From assembly GCA_022844485.1 (NCBI GenBank), contig JALHLQ010000001.1, forward strand, positions 476,369 through 540,368: DNA of 64,000 bases, read 5' to 3'. Positions 44,784-53,408 of this stretch are shown here, piece by piece. This DNA is from Xanthobacteraceae bacterium (GTDB taxonomy: Bacteria; Pseudomonadota; Alphaproteobacteria; Rhizobiales; Xanthobacteraceae). Each line of letters begins with the position of its first letter. Positions within the stretch are counted from its first letter, which is position 1. A program made the translations under genes and the position numbers. Below the pieces are notes generated by a model. It made no database searches and was not told where the DNA came from. It saw only the letters and a list, made by a program, of their open reading frames with translations.

Positions 44784-45898
44784 CACACTTCCCGCGTCTC
44801 GAAGTCGATGCGCGGATCGATCCAGGTATAGCTGAGGTCGGAAATCAGGTTCACCACAAGTCCAACCAGTGAGAAGATGTACAAGGTCGCGAAAACAACC
44901 GGGTAATCGCGGTTCAAGACGCTCTCGAACCCGAGCAGCCCGAGCCCATCGAGCGAAAAGATCGTCTCAATGAGGAGCGAGCCGGTGAAGAAGGCGTGGA
45001 CGAAAGCGCCAGGGAACCCGGCGATGACGATCAGCATCGCGTTCCGGAAAATATGTCCGTAAAGCACCTGCCGCTCGCTGCAGCCCTTCGCGCGCGCCGT
45101 GAGCACGTACTGCTTGCGAATTTCATCCAGGAACGAATTCTTGGTCAGCAGCGTCATGGTGGCGAATGCGCCGAGCGCCATCGAAATCAGCGGCAGCGTC
45201 AGGTGCCAGAAATAATCGAGGATCTTCTGCCACCAGGCGAGCTGGTGCCAGTTGTCTGAGGTGAGCCCGCGCAAGGGAAAGACATCGAAGAATGATCCTC
45301 CCGCAAACAGGATGATCAGCAGAATCGCGAACAGAAAACCGGGAATGGCATAGCCGACGATGATGATGCTCGATGTATAGACGTCGAAGGGCGAGCCGTC
45401 GCGCACGGCCTTGCGTATTCCGAGCGGAATCGAAATGAGATAGGTGAACAGCGTCATCCAGATTCCAAGCGACATCGAGACAGGCAGCTTCTCCTTGATG
45501 AGTTCGATGACCTGTACGTCCCGGAAATAACTCTTGCCAAAGTCGAACCGTGCGTAGTTCCAGAGCATGAGCGCGAAACGTTCATGCGCGGGTTTGTCGA
45601 ACCCGAATTGCCTCTCGAGGCTCTTGATGAATTCGGGATCGAGCCCCTGTGCACCGCGATACTTCGCGTTCACGGCGTCGGCGGCAGACCCGCCTTGGAA
45701 CTGCGCCTGGCTTCCGAAATCGCCGCCCGGCGAACCCGAGATGCGCGCGGTCGCGGATGTATCGGACCCCGTAAGCCGCGCGATCACGCGCTCCACCGGA
45801 CCGCCCGGCGCAAACTGGATGACCACGAACGAGACCAGCATGATCCCGATCAGAGTCGGGACCATGAACAGGATGCGGCGGATGATGTAGGCGGTCAT
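44783..45898 (-). CDS. yejB: Peptide ABC transporter permease (YejB type)
   Basis: A 371-residue permease of the DppB/OppB family. Helix one is at residues 8-30 (MVPTLIGIMLVSFVVIQFAP), followed by an extended periplasmic loop and the transport domain (about 165-370) with DEIRKQYVLTARAKGCSERQ and the C-terminal family end. It lies 38 bases after the first binding protein gene and overlaps yejE at its end. The long loop between the first two helices is typical of the Yej subgroup. Confidence 0.93.
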   Translation of the reverse strand: MTAYIIRRILFMVPTLIGIMLVSFVVIQFAPGGPVERVIARLTGSDTSATARISGSPGGDFGSQAQFQGGSAADAVNAKYRGAQGLDPEFIKSLERQFGFDKPAHERFALMLWNYARFDFGKSYFRDVQVIELIKEKLPVSMSLGIWMTLFTYLISIPLGIRKAVRDGSPFDVYTSSIIIVGYAIPGFLFAILLIILFAGGSFFDVFPLRGLTSDNWHQLAWWQKILDYFWHLTLPLISMALGAFATMTLLTKNSFLDEIRKQYVLTARAKGCSERQVLYGHIFRNAMLIVIAGFPGAFVHAFFTGSLLIETIFSLDGLGLLGFESVLNRDYPVVFATLYIFSLVGLVVNLISDLSYTWIDPRIDFETREV

Positions 45899-45936
45899 GG
45901 GTTTTGCGTGTCGCTCTGACTAATTCCCCGGGGTGG

Positions 45937-47814
45937 TCACCCCGGCCGCTCGATCTTCTCGGCCTTTTCGCGATCGAGCCACCAGGTTTCCGGAATACCG
46001 CGCGCGTAGCGAGGTTTCGCATTGGGCCGCCCGAACAGATCCCAATAGGCGATCCAGTGCGACGCCTTGTACCAATGCGGAATCCAGTAGCGTCCCGCCC
46101 GGAGCACCCGGTCCAGCGCGCGGCAAGCCGCATGGAGCTTGGGCCGGGTCTCGGCTGCAATCGCCTGCTCGATCAGCGCGTCCACGACCGGGTCGGACAC
46201 GCCCGAGAAGTTGAACGATCCCCGCGTCGCCGCAGCCTGGCTCGAAAAGTATGTCCGCAGCGTGTCCCCGGGCGTCATCGGGAATACCATGCGCTGGACG
46301 GTGATGTCGAAATCGAAATCCTCGACCCGGGCGCGATATTGCACCGGCTCGACAAGACGCAGCGACGCATCCACGCCCAAGAGGGTGAGGTTGCGCACAT
46401 AAGTGGTGTGATGCGGCTCGAACGATCGTTCGAAAAACAGGAACTCGACCTGCAGCCGCTCGCCCTTGGCGTTCACGCGCCGGCCATCCTTCACCATCCA
46501 TCCCGCCGCATTCAGGAGATCGGCCGCGCGGCGCAGAACGCGGCGGTCCTGCCCCGAGCCGTCGCTGACCGGCGGAGTCCACGGTTCGCCGAAGACTTCC
46601 TCAGGCACTTTGCCGCGATGGGGCTCGAGCAGGGCGAGCTCTCCGGCGCCGGGCTTGCCGTTTGCCATCATCTCCGAATTCTGGAAATACGAATGCGTGC
46701 GCTGGTAGGAGGCATACATGATGTTCCGGTTGGTCCATTCGAAATCGAATGCGATCGCAAACGCCTCGCGCAGCCGCGGGTCGCGAAACTTCTCGCGCCG
46801 GGTGTTGAGCATCCAGCCTTGCGCGCCGGAGGGCCGCTCGTCCGCGATGGTCTCGCGTTTGATCCGGCCGTCGCGAATGGCCGGGAAATCGTAACGCGTG
46901 GCCCAGATGCGCGAGGTGTACTCTTCGCGGAACACGTAATTGCGCGCGGAGAATCCTTCAAAAGCGACGTCCCGGTCGCGGTAATACTCGTAGCGGATCA
47001 CATCGAAATTGTGCAGCCCGCGCATGATCGGGAGCTTCGCACCCCACCAATCCGGCACGCGCGTAAATTCGAGAAAACGGCCCTGCTCGAAACGGCCCAC
47101 CTTATAGGGTCCGGATCCGACCGGCGGCTCGAGCGTGGTCTCTTCGAAGTTGCGCGTTGCGTAGTAGGCGCGCGAGAAGATCGGCAGAGTCGCGGCGAAT
47201 AACGGCGCGTCGCGCCCGCGCTGCGGCGTGAACCTGAGCGTAACGGTGCGCTCGCCATCGGCTTGCACACTCTCCATGTCCCGCAGAAGCGCGCGGATAT
47301 TGGGGTGGCCTTTGTCTTTCAGCGTCGTCAGCGAGAACGCGACATCCGCCGCCGTGATCGGCGATCCGTCGTGAAATCGGATGCCCGGCCGCAACCTGAA
47401 ACGAAAGGCGAGCGCATCCGTCGAGACGATGGCGGTCTCAGCCGCGAACGCATAAACCGCATCCGGCTCGTCGAAGGCGCGCGCCATCAACGAGGCAAAG
47501 GTCAAATCCATGTCGATCGCTGGATCGCCCTTGAGGATGTAGGCGTTAAACGAGTTGAATGTGGCGGTTCCGGCGCCCGCAAGCTGGATGAAGCTGCCGC
47601 CCTTCGGCGCATTCGGGTTGACATAGGGGAGATGCGGGAAGTTGCGCGGCAAATCGAGGTCGCCGAAGGCCGAGAGGCCATGCGACTCGGTCGGTTCGGA
47701 AGCGCCAACCGGAGAAAGCAGAGGGTTCGCGAAGGCGCCCGCAAACGCGCCGGCGCTGAATGCCAGCAGGCTGCGTCGTGACAGTCCACGCAGGCTGGGA
47801 TCGCGTGCCGTCAC
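45937..47814 (-). CDS. yejA: Peptide ABC transporter substrate-binding protein (YejA type, second copy)
   Basis: A 625-residue family 5 extracellular solute-binding protein. The N-terminus RRSLLAFSAGAFAGAFANPL looks like a signal with twin arginines, compatible with Tat or Sec export. The mature part shows family stretches DLDLPRNFPHLPYVNPNAPK and GSGPYKVGRFEQGR. It starts with GTG at 47814, overlapping the preceding paralogue's stop by four bases (GTGA). Two tandem binding proteins feeding one permease suggest a broader substrate range. The open frame extends upstream but only as a shadow. Confidence 0.9.
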   Translation of the reverse strand: MTARDPSLRGLSRRSLLAFSAGAFAGAFANPLLSPVGASEPTESHGLSAFGDLDLPRNFPHLPYVNPNAPKGGSFIQLAGAGTATFNSFNAYILKGDPAIDMDLTFASLMARAFDEPDAVYAFAAETAIVSTDALAFRFRLRPGIRFHDGSPITAADVAFSLTTLKDKGHPNIRALLRDMESVQADGERTVTLRFTPQRGRDAPLFAATLPIFSRAYYATRNFEETTLEPPVGSGPYKVGRFEQGRFLEFTRVPDWWGAKLPIMRGLHNFDVIRYEYYRDRDVAFEGFSARNYVFREEYTSRIWATRYDFPAIRDGRIKRETIADERPSGAQGWMLNTRREKFRDPRLREAFAIAFDFEWTNRNIMYASYQRTHSYFQNSEMMANGKPGAGELALLEPHRGKVPEEVFGEPWTPPVSDGSGQDRRVLRRAADLLNAAGWMVKDGRRVNAKGERLQVEFLFFERSFEPHHTTYVRNLTLLGVDASLRLVEPVQYRARVEDFDFDITVQRMVFPMTPGDTLRTYFSSQAAATRGSFNFSGVSDPVVDALIEQAIAAETRPKLHAACRALDRVLRAGRYWIPHWYKASHWIAYWDLFGRPNAKPRYARGIPETWWLDREKAEKIERPG

Positions 47815-49688
47815 GTTCGGCTGCCCACGCGTCCCGGCGCGCCGGCTTCCCACCACCAGATGGTTGGAAAAGCCGAAGCCCCGTATTTCGGCATCGCCTC
47901 CGGACGTCCAAACCGGTTCCAGCGCACGGTGCGCGCCTTGCCGTAGGTCCATTGCGGGACGACGTAGTGGTTCCACAAGAGCACGCGGTCGAGTGCTTTC
48001 GTCGTCGCCACGAGCTCGTCGCGGCTCTTCGCGTAGACCACGCGCTCGATCAGCGCGTCGACGGCCGGATGTTTGACGCCGATGAGATTGCGCGACCCTG
48101 GCGTGTCGGCCGCTTGCGACCCCCAGTAGATCCGCTGCTCGTTTCCCGGAGAGAGCGTCTGGCCCCAAACCGCAATCACGGCGTCGTAGTCCCAGCGCCT
48201 GATCCGGTTTTCATACTGCGCCTCGTCGACCGTTCGCACGCTGACGTCGATTCCCAGCCGTTCGAGCGACGGCTTGTAGAAGAGGACGACGCGTTCAAAG
48301 GTCGGCTCGTCGATCAGGAACTCGATCGTGAACGGTTCGCCGCTCTTTGCATTCACAAGGCGCCGGCCGCGAATTTCATAGCCCGCCTCCTTCAACAGCC
48401 GGATGCCTTCGCGCAGGTTTGCGCGGACCGCTTCAGGGTTTCCGCCGACTGGGTTCTTGTACTCGGTCGTGAAGACCTCCGGCGGCACCTTGTCGCGCAC
48501 CGTCTGGAGGATCTCGAGTTCCTTCCCCTCCGGCAGTCCGGATGCGGCGAGTTCGGTCCCGTCGAAATAGCTGTTGATGCGCTTGTATTGGCCGTAGAAG
48601 ATCTGCTTGTTCATTTCCTCGAAATCGAAGGCGTAGTTGAGCGCCCGCCGCACGCGCGGATCGGCGAACCGTTCGCGTCGGGTGTTGAAGACGAATGCTT
48701 GCATGAGGCCGCGATCGGCGACCGGGAATTCTTCAAGCACGACGCGCTTGTCGGCGACGGCGGGGAAGTCATAGGCCGTGGCCCAGTTCTTCGCGCTGTT
48801 TTCTGAACGGAAATCGAGCTGGTCGGCCTTGAAGGCCTCAAGCGCGACGGTGGAGTCGCGGAAATACTCAAAGCGAAGCTCGTCGAAATTATTGATCCCG
48901 GCATTCACGTTGAGTCCCTGGCCCCAGTAGTCCTTCACGCGCTCGTAGACGATCGAGCGGCCTGGAACGAACTCCTTCATTCTGTACGGTCCGCAGCCGA
49001 GTGGCGGCTCGAGCGTCGTCGCCGAAATGTCCCGTTTGCGCCCTGACGCATCCGATCCGTCCCAGTAGTGCTTCGGCATGACATTCAGTTCGCCGACGAT
49101 GAGCGGCAGCTCGCGATTTCCGGGCGCGTCGAAGGTGAAGGTGACTTCGCGCTCGCCGCTTGCTTCCGCTTTCACCACGTGACGGTAGTAGCTGGCGAGT
49201 TGCGGGTTATGCGCTTTCTGCGCCTCAAACGAAAAAATCACGTCGTCCGCGGTAACCGGCTTGCCGTCGTGCCATCGTGGCCCTGCGCGCAAGCGATAGG
49301 TTACCGAGGAGAAGTCCGCCGGGTGACTGACCGCTTCGGCAAGCAACCCATACACCGTCGAGACCTCGTCCAGCGATCGGGCCATCAGCGTGTCGTAGAC
49401 AAGGGCCACGCCGGCACCCAGCGTGCCTTTGACGCTCGAGACCACGATGTTGAAATTGTCGAACGTGCGCAGTCCGGTCAGACGCACGATTCCGCCCTTC
49501 GGGGCGCCGGCATTCACGTACTCGAATTGCTTGAAGCCGGGCGGATATTTGAGTTCGCCGAACAAGGACAGGCCGTGGCGCCAGTTCTTGTCGTCGGCCT
49601 GGGCCGGCAGCCGCCAAGCTGTCGCCGCGCTGACGCTCGCGAGCAGACCGAGGACCGTGCGTCGGGTGAGGGGTCGGATCGGGGTCAC
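47811..49688 (-). CDS. yejA: Peptide ABC transporter substrate-binding protein (YejA type, first copy)
   Basis: A 625-residue paralogue of the next gene, the same length. The N-terminus has LTRRTVLGLLASVSAATAWR, a good twin-arginine signal, ending near the AQA at residues 29-31. The body has LKYPPGFKQFEYVNAGAPKG and GCGPYRMKEFVPGRSIVYER. It starts with GTG at 49688 behind a GGGAGA site and is the first gene of the yejA-yejA-yejB-yejE-yejF unit. A 180-base gap, with a cycM terminator hairpin, lies upstream. Confidence 0.9.
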   Translation of the reverse strand: MTPIRPLTRRTVLGLLASVSAATAWRLPAQADDKNWRHGLSLFGELKYPPGFKQFEYVNAGAPKGGIVRLTGLRTFDNFNIVVSSVKGTLGAGVALVYDTLMARSLDEVSTVYGLLAEAVSHPADFSSVTYRLRAGPRWHDGKPVTADDVIFSFEAQKAHNPQLASYYRHVVKAEASGEREVTFTFDAPGNRELPLIVGELNVMPKHYWDGSDASGRKRDISATTLEPPLGCGPYRMKEFVPGRSIVYERVKDYWGQGLNVNAGINNFDELRFEYFRDSTVALEAFKADQLDFRSENSAKNWATAYDFPAVADKRVVLEEFPVADRGLMQAFVFNTRRERFADPRVRRALNYAFDFEEMNKQIFYGQYKRINSYFDGTELAASGLPEGKELEILQTVRDKVPPEVFTTEYKNPVGGNPEAVRANLREGIRLLKEAGYEIRGRRLVNAKSGEPFTIEFLIDEPTFERVVLFYKPSLERLGIDVSVRTVDEAQYENRIRRWDYDAVIAVWGQTLSPGNEQRIYWGSQAADTPGSRNLIGVKHPAVDALIERVVYAKSRDELVATTKALDRVLLWNHYVVPQWTYGKARTVRWNRFGRPEAMPKYGASAFPTIWWWEAGAPGRVGSRT

Positions 49689-49824
49689 CTAGATGTCTCC
49701 CAGGCAAATGCCGGATGTCGTCGCCCCCACCCTCGTTGCCGCATTATGTCGGTTTTTTGAACGAATAGCACAAGCCAAGGTCATTCCGCGCTTCACATCA
49801 TCGCGGGTGCCGCCTCGTAAGCAA

Positions 49825-49847
49825 ATGGCCGGGCAGGGCCCGGCCAT
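49825..49847 (-). terminator. Hairpin after cycM, likely terminator
   Basis: A perfect nine-pair stem ATGGCCGGG and CCCGGCCAT with a five-base loop lies 22 bases after the cycM stop on the minus strand. Only a short mixed T-stretch (TTGCTT) follows, so termination may be partial. It separates cycM from the yej operon downstream. Confidence 0.5.
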
Positions 49848-49868
49848 GCTGCCCAAGGCGCTGGCCGC

Positions 49869-50411
49869 TTATTTCGGCAGCGGCACCGGATTGTCGGAGC
49901 GCGAATTCAAGAAGGCGATGATGTCCGCCCGCACATTGGCGCGGGACACGCCCGCGAAGCTCATCGTCGTTCCCGGCAGATATCCGCGCGGATTGGCCAG
50001 AAACTTGTTCAGGTCCTCAAGCGTCCAATCCCCCGGCGCGCTTTTCAGGGCCGCGGAATAGGCGAAGCCCGGCACCGCCGCCTTGTCGCGTCCCACGCTG
50101 CCATAGAGGTTCGGGCCGACCCGGTTCGGACCGCCCTTGTCGAACGTATGGCAAGTGGCGCAGACTTTGACGGCCGCCTCACCCTGCTGGACGCTCGCTT
50201 TCGCGAGCAGGGGGCCGATCGGCTCGTCGGCGGCGACCGCCGGCTGCGCGGCTCCTCCGGAGGCTGGCGCCTCGGGAGCGGCGATTTCGTAACCCGGCTT
50301 GACCGGCATGCGCGGCGAGAAGATCGCCTCGGCCGTAATGTTGAGCGAGAGGATCACCAGCGCCGTAAACAGCAGGGCGCCTGCGATCTTGTTGAATTCG
50401 TAGGAGTCCAT
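49869..50411 (-). CDS. cycM: Membrane-anchored cytochrome c (CycM type)
   Basis: A 180-residue c-type cytochrome resembling CycM of Bradyrhizobium, which carries electrons from the bc1 complex to the aa3 oxidase. An uncleaved N-terminal helix (about residues 9-31) anchors it on the periplasmic side. A proline/alanine-rich linker follows. One haem site CATCH (Cys84, Cys87, His88) is present, and the second ligand is probably the methionine in PGTTMSFAG near residue 151. The ATG at 50411 is used; a longer frame upstream is not conserved. It is divergent from kdsB. Confidence 0.93.
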   Translation of the reverse strand: MDSYEFNKIAGALLFTALVILSLNITAEAIFSPRMPVKPGYEIAAPEAPASGGAAQPAVAADEPIGPLLAKASVQQGEAAVKVCATCHTFDKGGPNRVGPNLYGSVGRDKAAVPGFAYSAALKSAPGDWTLEDLNKFLANPRGYLPGTTMSFAGVSRANVRADIIAFLNSRSDNPVPLPK

Positions 50412-50535
50412 CGGAGAATGTGTCCGGATCGGCAAGTCGGGGCCGCGGCGCACCCCCGCGGCGGCGCGCACAGATAGCCGGTTTGCGACGCTTCTTGCAA
50501 CCCGTATAAGCAGCCGTCCAGGGCGTTGATCACGG

Positions 50536-51282
50536 ATGGAAAAAGACGAGGTTCTGGTCGTTATCCCCGCGCGCATGGGCTCCGCTCGGATGCCGGGAAA
50601 GCCGCTTGCCGACATCGCCGGGGAGCCGATGATCGTGCACGTCATGCGGCGCGCGGAAGCCGCCAAGGTCGGCTCGGTCCTTGTTGCGACCGAGAGCGAG
50701 GAGATTGCGGCGGCAGTGATGAAGGCAGGCGGCGAGGCGGTGATGACGCGCGCCGATCACGCTTCGGGCTCCGACCGTATCCAAGAGGCCGCGGAGATTA
50801 TCGACGACAAGGCGTCGGCTCGCATCGTTGTCAACGTGCAGGGCGATCTGCCCACGCTCGATCCCGCGGATATCCGTGCGGCCGTCGCTCTGCTGGCCGA
50901 CCCCGCCGTCGACATCTCGACGCTTGCGGCCGAAATCCAAGACGCCTCCGAACGGACCAACCCGAACGTCGTGAAAGTGGTCGGCGCCGCCGTCGCGCCC
51001 GGGCGGCTGCGGGCGCTCTACTTCACCCGGGCGACCGCCCCTTGGGGAGAGGGGCCGCTCTACCATCACATTGGCGTCTACGCCTACCGCCGCGCGGCGC
51101 TCTCGCGCTTCGTTCGCCTGGCGCCCTCAGGTCTGGAGAAGCGCGAGCGCCTTGAGCAGCTCAGAGCGCTGGAAGCAGGCATGCGGATCGATGTGGCGCT
51201 GGTCGCCTCGGTGCCGCTTGGCGTCGATACTGCGGAGGATCTCGAGAAGGCCCGCGCCATGCTCGGCAGTGTGCGGCGTTGA
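50536..51282 (+). CDS. kdsB: 3-deoxy-manno-octulosonate cytidylyltransferase
   Basis: KdsB activates KDO with CTP to CMP-KDO, needed for the inner core of lipopolysaccharide. The 248-residue protein has the nucleotide loop [18 protein letters not shown] near residues 9-26. It also has the conserved [12 protein letters not shown] region near 98 and the C-terminal [15 protein letters not shown]. Length and motifs fit. The gene faces cycM across 124 bases and is followed by pheA after 30 bases, an order also seen in related genomes. Confidence 0.95.
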   Translation: MEKDEVLVVIPARMGSARMPGKPLADIAGEPMIVHVMRRAEAAKVGSVLVATESEEIAAAVMKAGGEAVMTRADHASGSDRIQEAAEIIDDKASARIVVNVQGDLPTLDPADIRAAVALLADPAVDISTLAAEIQDASERTNPNVVKVVGAAVAPGRLRALYFTRATAPWGEGPLYHHIGVYAYRRAALSRFVRLAPSGLEKRERLEQLRALEAGMRIDVALVASVPLGVDTAEDLEKARAMLGSVRR

Positions 51283-51312
51283 CGGACGGAGCGTGGCCGC
51301 GTAGGGGCAGAC

Positions 51313-52176
51313 ATGAATAGCCGCAAGACTATCGTTTTCCAGGGGGAACCGGGCGCGAACTCCCACATTGCGTGCCGGGAGGCCTACCCCGCGCACGAGC
51401 CCGTGCCGTGCCCGACTTTCGAGGATGCCTTTGCCGCCGTCGCCGGCGGAGAGGCCGACCTGGGCATGATTCCCATCGAGAACTCGGTCGCGGGCAGGGT
51501 GGCCGACATCCACCATCTCATGCCCACCTCCGGGTTGAACATCGTGGCGGAATGGTTTCTGCCGATCAGCCATCAGCTTCTGGCGCCGAAAGGCGCGACG
51601 CTCGAAGGCATCAAGGCCGTGCAGAGCCATGTCATGGCGCTCGGCCAATGCCGCAACATCATCCGCCGCCTGGGCCTCAAACCGATCGTCGCAGCCGATA
51701 CGGCGGGGTCCGCGCGCGAGGTCGCCGAGCGTGTGGACAAGACGCGCGCGGCGATCGCATCGCGGCTCGCCGGCGAAATTTACGGGCTCGATGTCCTCGC
51801 GGAGGACATCGAGGACGAGGCGCACAACACGACGCGTTTCATCGTGCTCGCGCGCCAGGCTGATTGGGCGCCGGCCAACAACGGTCCCACGATTACGACC
51901 TTTGTCTTTCGTGTTCGCAACCTGCCCGCGGCGCTCTACAAGGCCATGGGCGGTTTCGCCACCAATGGCGTCAACATGACCAAGCTCGAGAGCTACATGC
52001 TCGAAGGCAACTTCTTCGCCACCATGTTCTATGCCGACGTCGAAGGGCATCCCGAAGATCGCAATCTTGCGCTCGCGCTGGAAGAGCTCGCCTTCTTCTC
52101 CAAGGAGCTGAAGGTTTTGGGCGTCTATCCGGCGCACCCGTTCCGGGCCTCGTTCAGGGAAAAGGCCGACCGGTAG
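51313..52176 (+). CDS. pheA: Prephenate dehydratase
   Basis: PheA turns prephenate into phenylpyruvate in phenylalanine synthesis. The 287-residue protein has the prephenate dehydratase domain (about 5-185), with GEPGANSH, DLGMIPIENSVAGRV and the active-site stretch EDEAHNTTRFIVLAR. A C-terminal ACT regulatory domain (about 198-275) includes FRVRNLPAALYKAMGGFATN and LESYM, expected to bind phenylalanine for feedback control. It is a mono-functional enzyme without a chorismate mutase domain. Its 3' end overlaps the convergent FAD monooxygenase gene by 52 bases. Confidence 0.95.
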   Translation: MNSRKTIVFQGEPGANSHIACREAYPAHEPVPCPTFEDAFAAVAGGEADLGMIPIENSVAGRVADIHHLMPTSGLNIVAEWFLPISHQLLAPKGATLEGIKAVQSHVMALGQCRNIIRRLGLKPIVAADTAGSAREVAERVDKTRAAIASRLAGEIYGLDVLAEDIEDEAHNTTRFIVLARQADWAPANNGPTITTFVFRVRNLPAALYKAMGGFATNGVNMTKLESYMLEGNFFATMFYADVEGHPEDRNLALALEELAFFSKELKVLGVYPAHPFRASFREKADR

Positions 52177-53270
52177 AAGCGCGGCGACGACTTGCGCAGG
52201 CGTTCCGGATCCACGCGCCCGGACCGCTGAATGTAGCTCATGGCGAAGTCGCGCGGCGCAAGCTGCATATGCTCGGGAAACCGCTCGTACCATGCGGCGC
52301 TCGCATCCGCGGCGGCAACGAGTTTCTCGACGACAGGCCGGCGCGCGGCTTCGAACGCCTGGAGCGCGTCGCCGACATGGCGGTGAGCCGCCAGCGCGCG
52401 ATCCAGCGCGATCGCATCCTCCATCGCAAGGCGCGTGCCGGAACCGATTGAAAAATGCGCCGTGCGCAGCGCATCGCCGATCAGGACCGCGTTCCCGTGA
52501 TGCCAGCGCTCATTGCGGATGTTGGGGAATTGCCGCCAGATCGAGTTGTTCGAGATGAGCGGACGGCCCTCCAGCTCGCGCGCAAACACGCGCTCGCAAA
52601 GCCGCTTGGCCTCCTCCAGCGGGAGTTCGGCGAATCCGTTACGGTTGAACGTCTCCTCGTCCGTTTCGACAATGAACGTGCTGCGGTCCGGCGCGTAGCG
52701 GTAATGGTGTGCATTGAAATAGCCGAATTCAGCGCGATGGAAGGTCTGGGTCAGCGTCTCGAACCGCTTCGCGACGCCGAACCAGGCAAAACGGTTCGAT
52801 AAGTGAGCGACCGACGAGCCGAATTCGTCGGCATAACTGCGCCGCACGAGCGAATTCGCTCCGTCCGCGCCAACGACAAGATCCACATCGGCGAGTTCTT
52901 GAGGACTGATGACGGCATGTCCATAGACGGGCTCGACGCCGACCGAGCGCGCGCGTTCTTGCAAAATCCGAAGGAGATGCAGGCGTCCGATCGCCGCAAA
53001 TCCGACCCCATCGATCACGATGCGCTCGCCGCGATGGGCGATGGCGATATCCGTCCAGGACTCAAGATGCGGCGTGACCGCCGCGTAGGTTTCCGCATCG
53101 TCCTCGTTGAGGAATTCGAGTGCGCGATCGGAAAAGACCACGCCGAAGCCGAAAGTGGCGCCGGCGTCGTTTTGCTCGATCACGCGAACATCGGCATCGC
53201 GATCTCGGCGCTTGAGCAAATAGGAGAGATAGAGGCCGGCCGGACCGGCGCCCAGAATGACAATGCGCAT
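52125..53270 (-). CDS. FAD-dependent monooxygenase, salicylyl-/anthraniloyl-CoA hydroxylase-like
   Basis: A 381-residue flavoprotein monooxygenase. The FAD motif GAGPAGLYLSYLL starts near residue 7. The FGFGVVFSDRALEFL stretch near residue 41 resembles the N-terminal domain of salicylyl-CoA 5-hydroxylase and 2-aminobenzoyl-CoA monooxygenase. VGADGANSLVRRSY near 153 and VLIGDALRTAHFSIGSGT near 278 are the DG and GD motifs. In those enzymes this domain is usually fused to an Old Yellow Enzyme-like reductase, which is absent here. No aromatic degradation genes lie nearby, so the substrate is uncertain. It overlaps pheA at the 3' end. Confidence 0.8.
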   Translation of the reverse strand: MRIVILGAGPAGLYLSYLLKRRDRDADVRVIEQNDAGATFGFGVVFSDRALEFLNEDDAETYAAVTPHLESWTDIAIAHRGERIVIDGVGFAAIGRLHLLRILQERARSVGVEPVYGHAVISPQELADVDLVVGADGANSLVRRSYADEFGSSVAHLSNRFAWFGVAKRFETLTQTFHRAEFGYFNAHHYRYAPDRSTFIVETDEETFNRNGFAELPLEEAKRLCERVFARELEGRPLISNNSIWRQFPNIRNERWHHGNAVLIGDALRTAHFSIGSGTRLAMEDAIALDRALAAHRHVGDALQAFEAARRPVVEKLVAAADASAAWYERFPEHMQLAPRDFAMSYIQRSGRVDPERLRKSSPRFYRSAFSLNEARNGCAG

Positions 53271-53310
53271 GGCCGCGGATCATATCGTGGAGATTAGCGG
53301 AAATGAACTG

Positions 53311-53391
53311 AGCCGTAGCCCGGATTGAGCGGCAGCGAAATCCGGGATCATCGCTCCCGGGTCTCGGGTTGCTCGACCCGGGCTACAGCTT
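53311..53391. repeat. Dispersed palindromic intergenic repeat
   Basis: GTAGCCCGG (53315-53323) and CCGGGCTAC (53378-53386) form the outer arms of an 81-base element between two genes on the same strand. Internal segments ATCCGGGA and CCCGGGTCTCGGG are also self-complementary. The GTAGCCCGGAT...CCCGGGCTAC pattern is typical of intergenic repeats common in Rhizobiales and other proteobacteria. It may act in RNA folding or as a partial terminator for the phosphomannomutase-to-monooxygenase gap. Copy number cannot be judged from one window. Confidence 0.65.
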
Positions 53392-53408
53392 ACGCAATCA
53401 GCAGGGCT

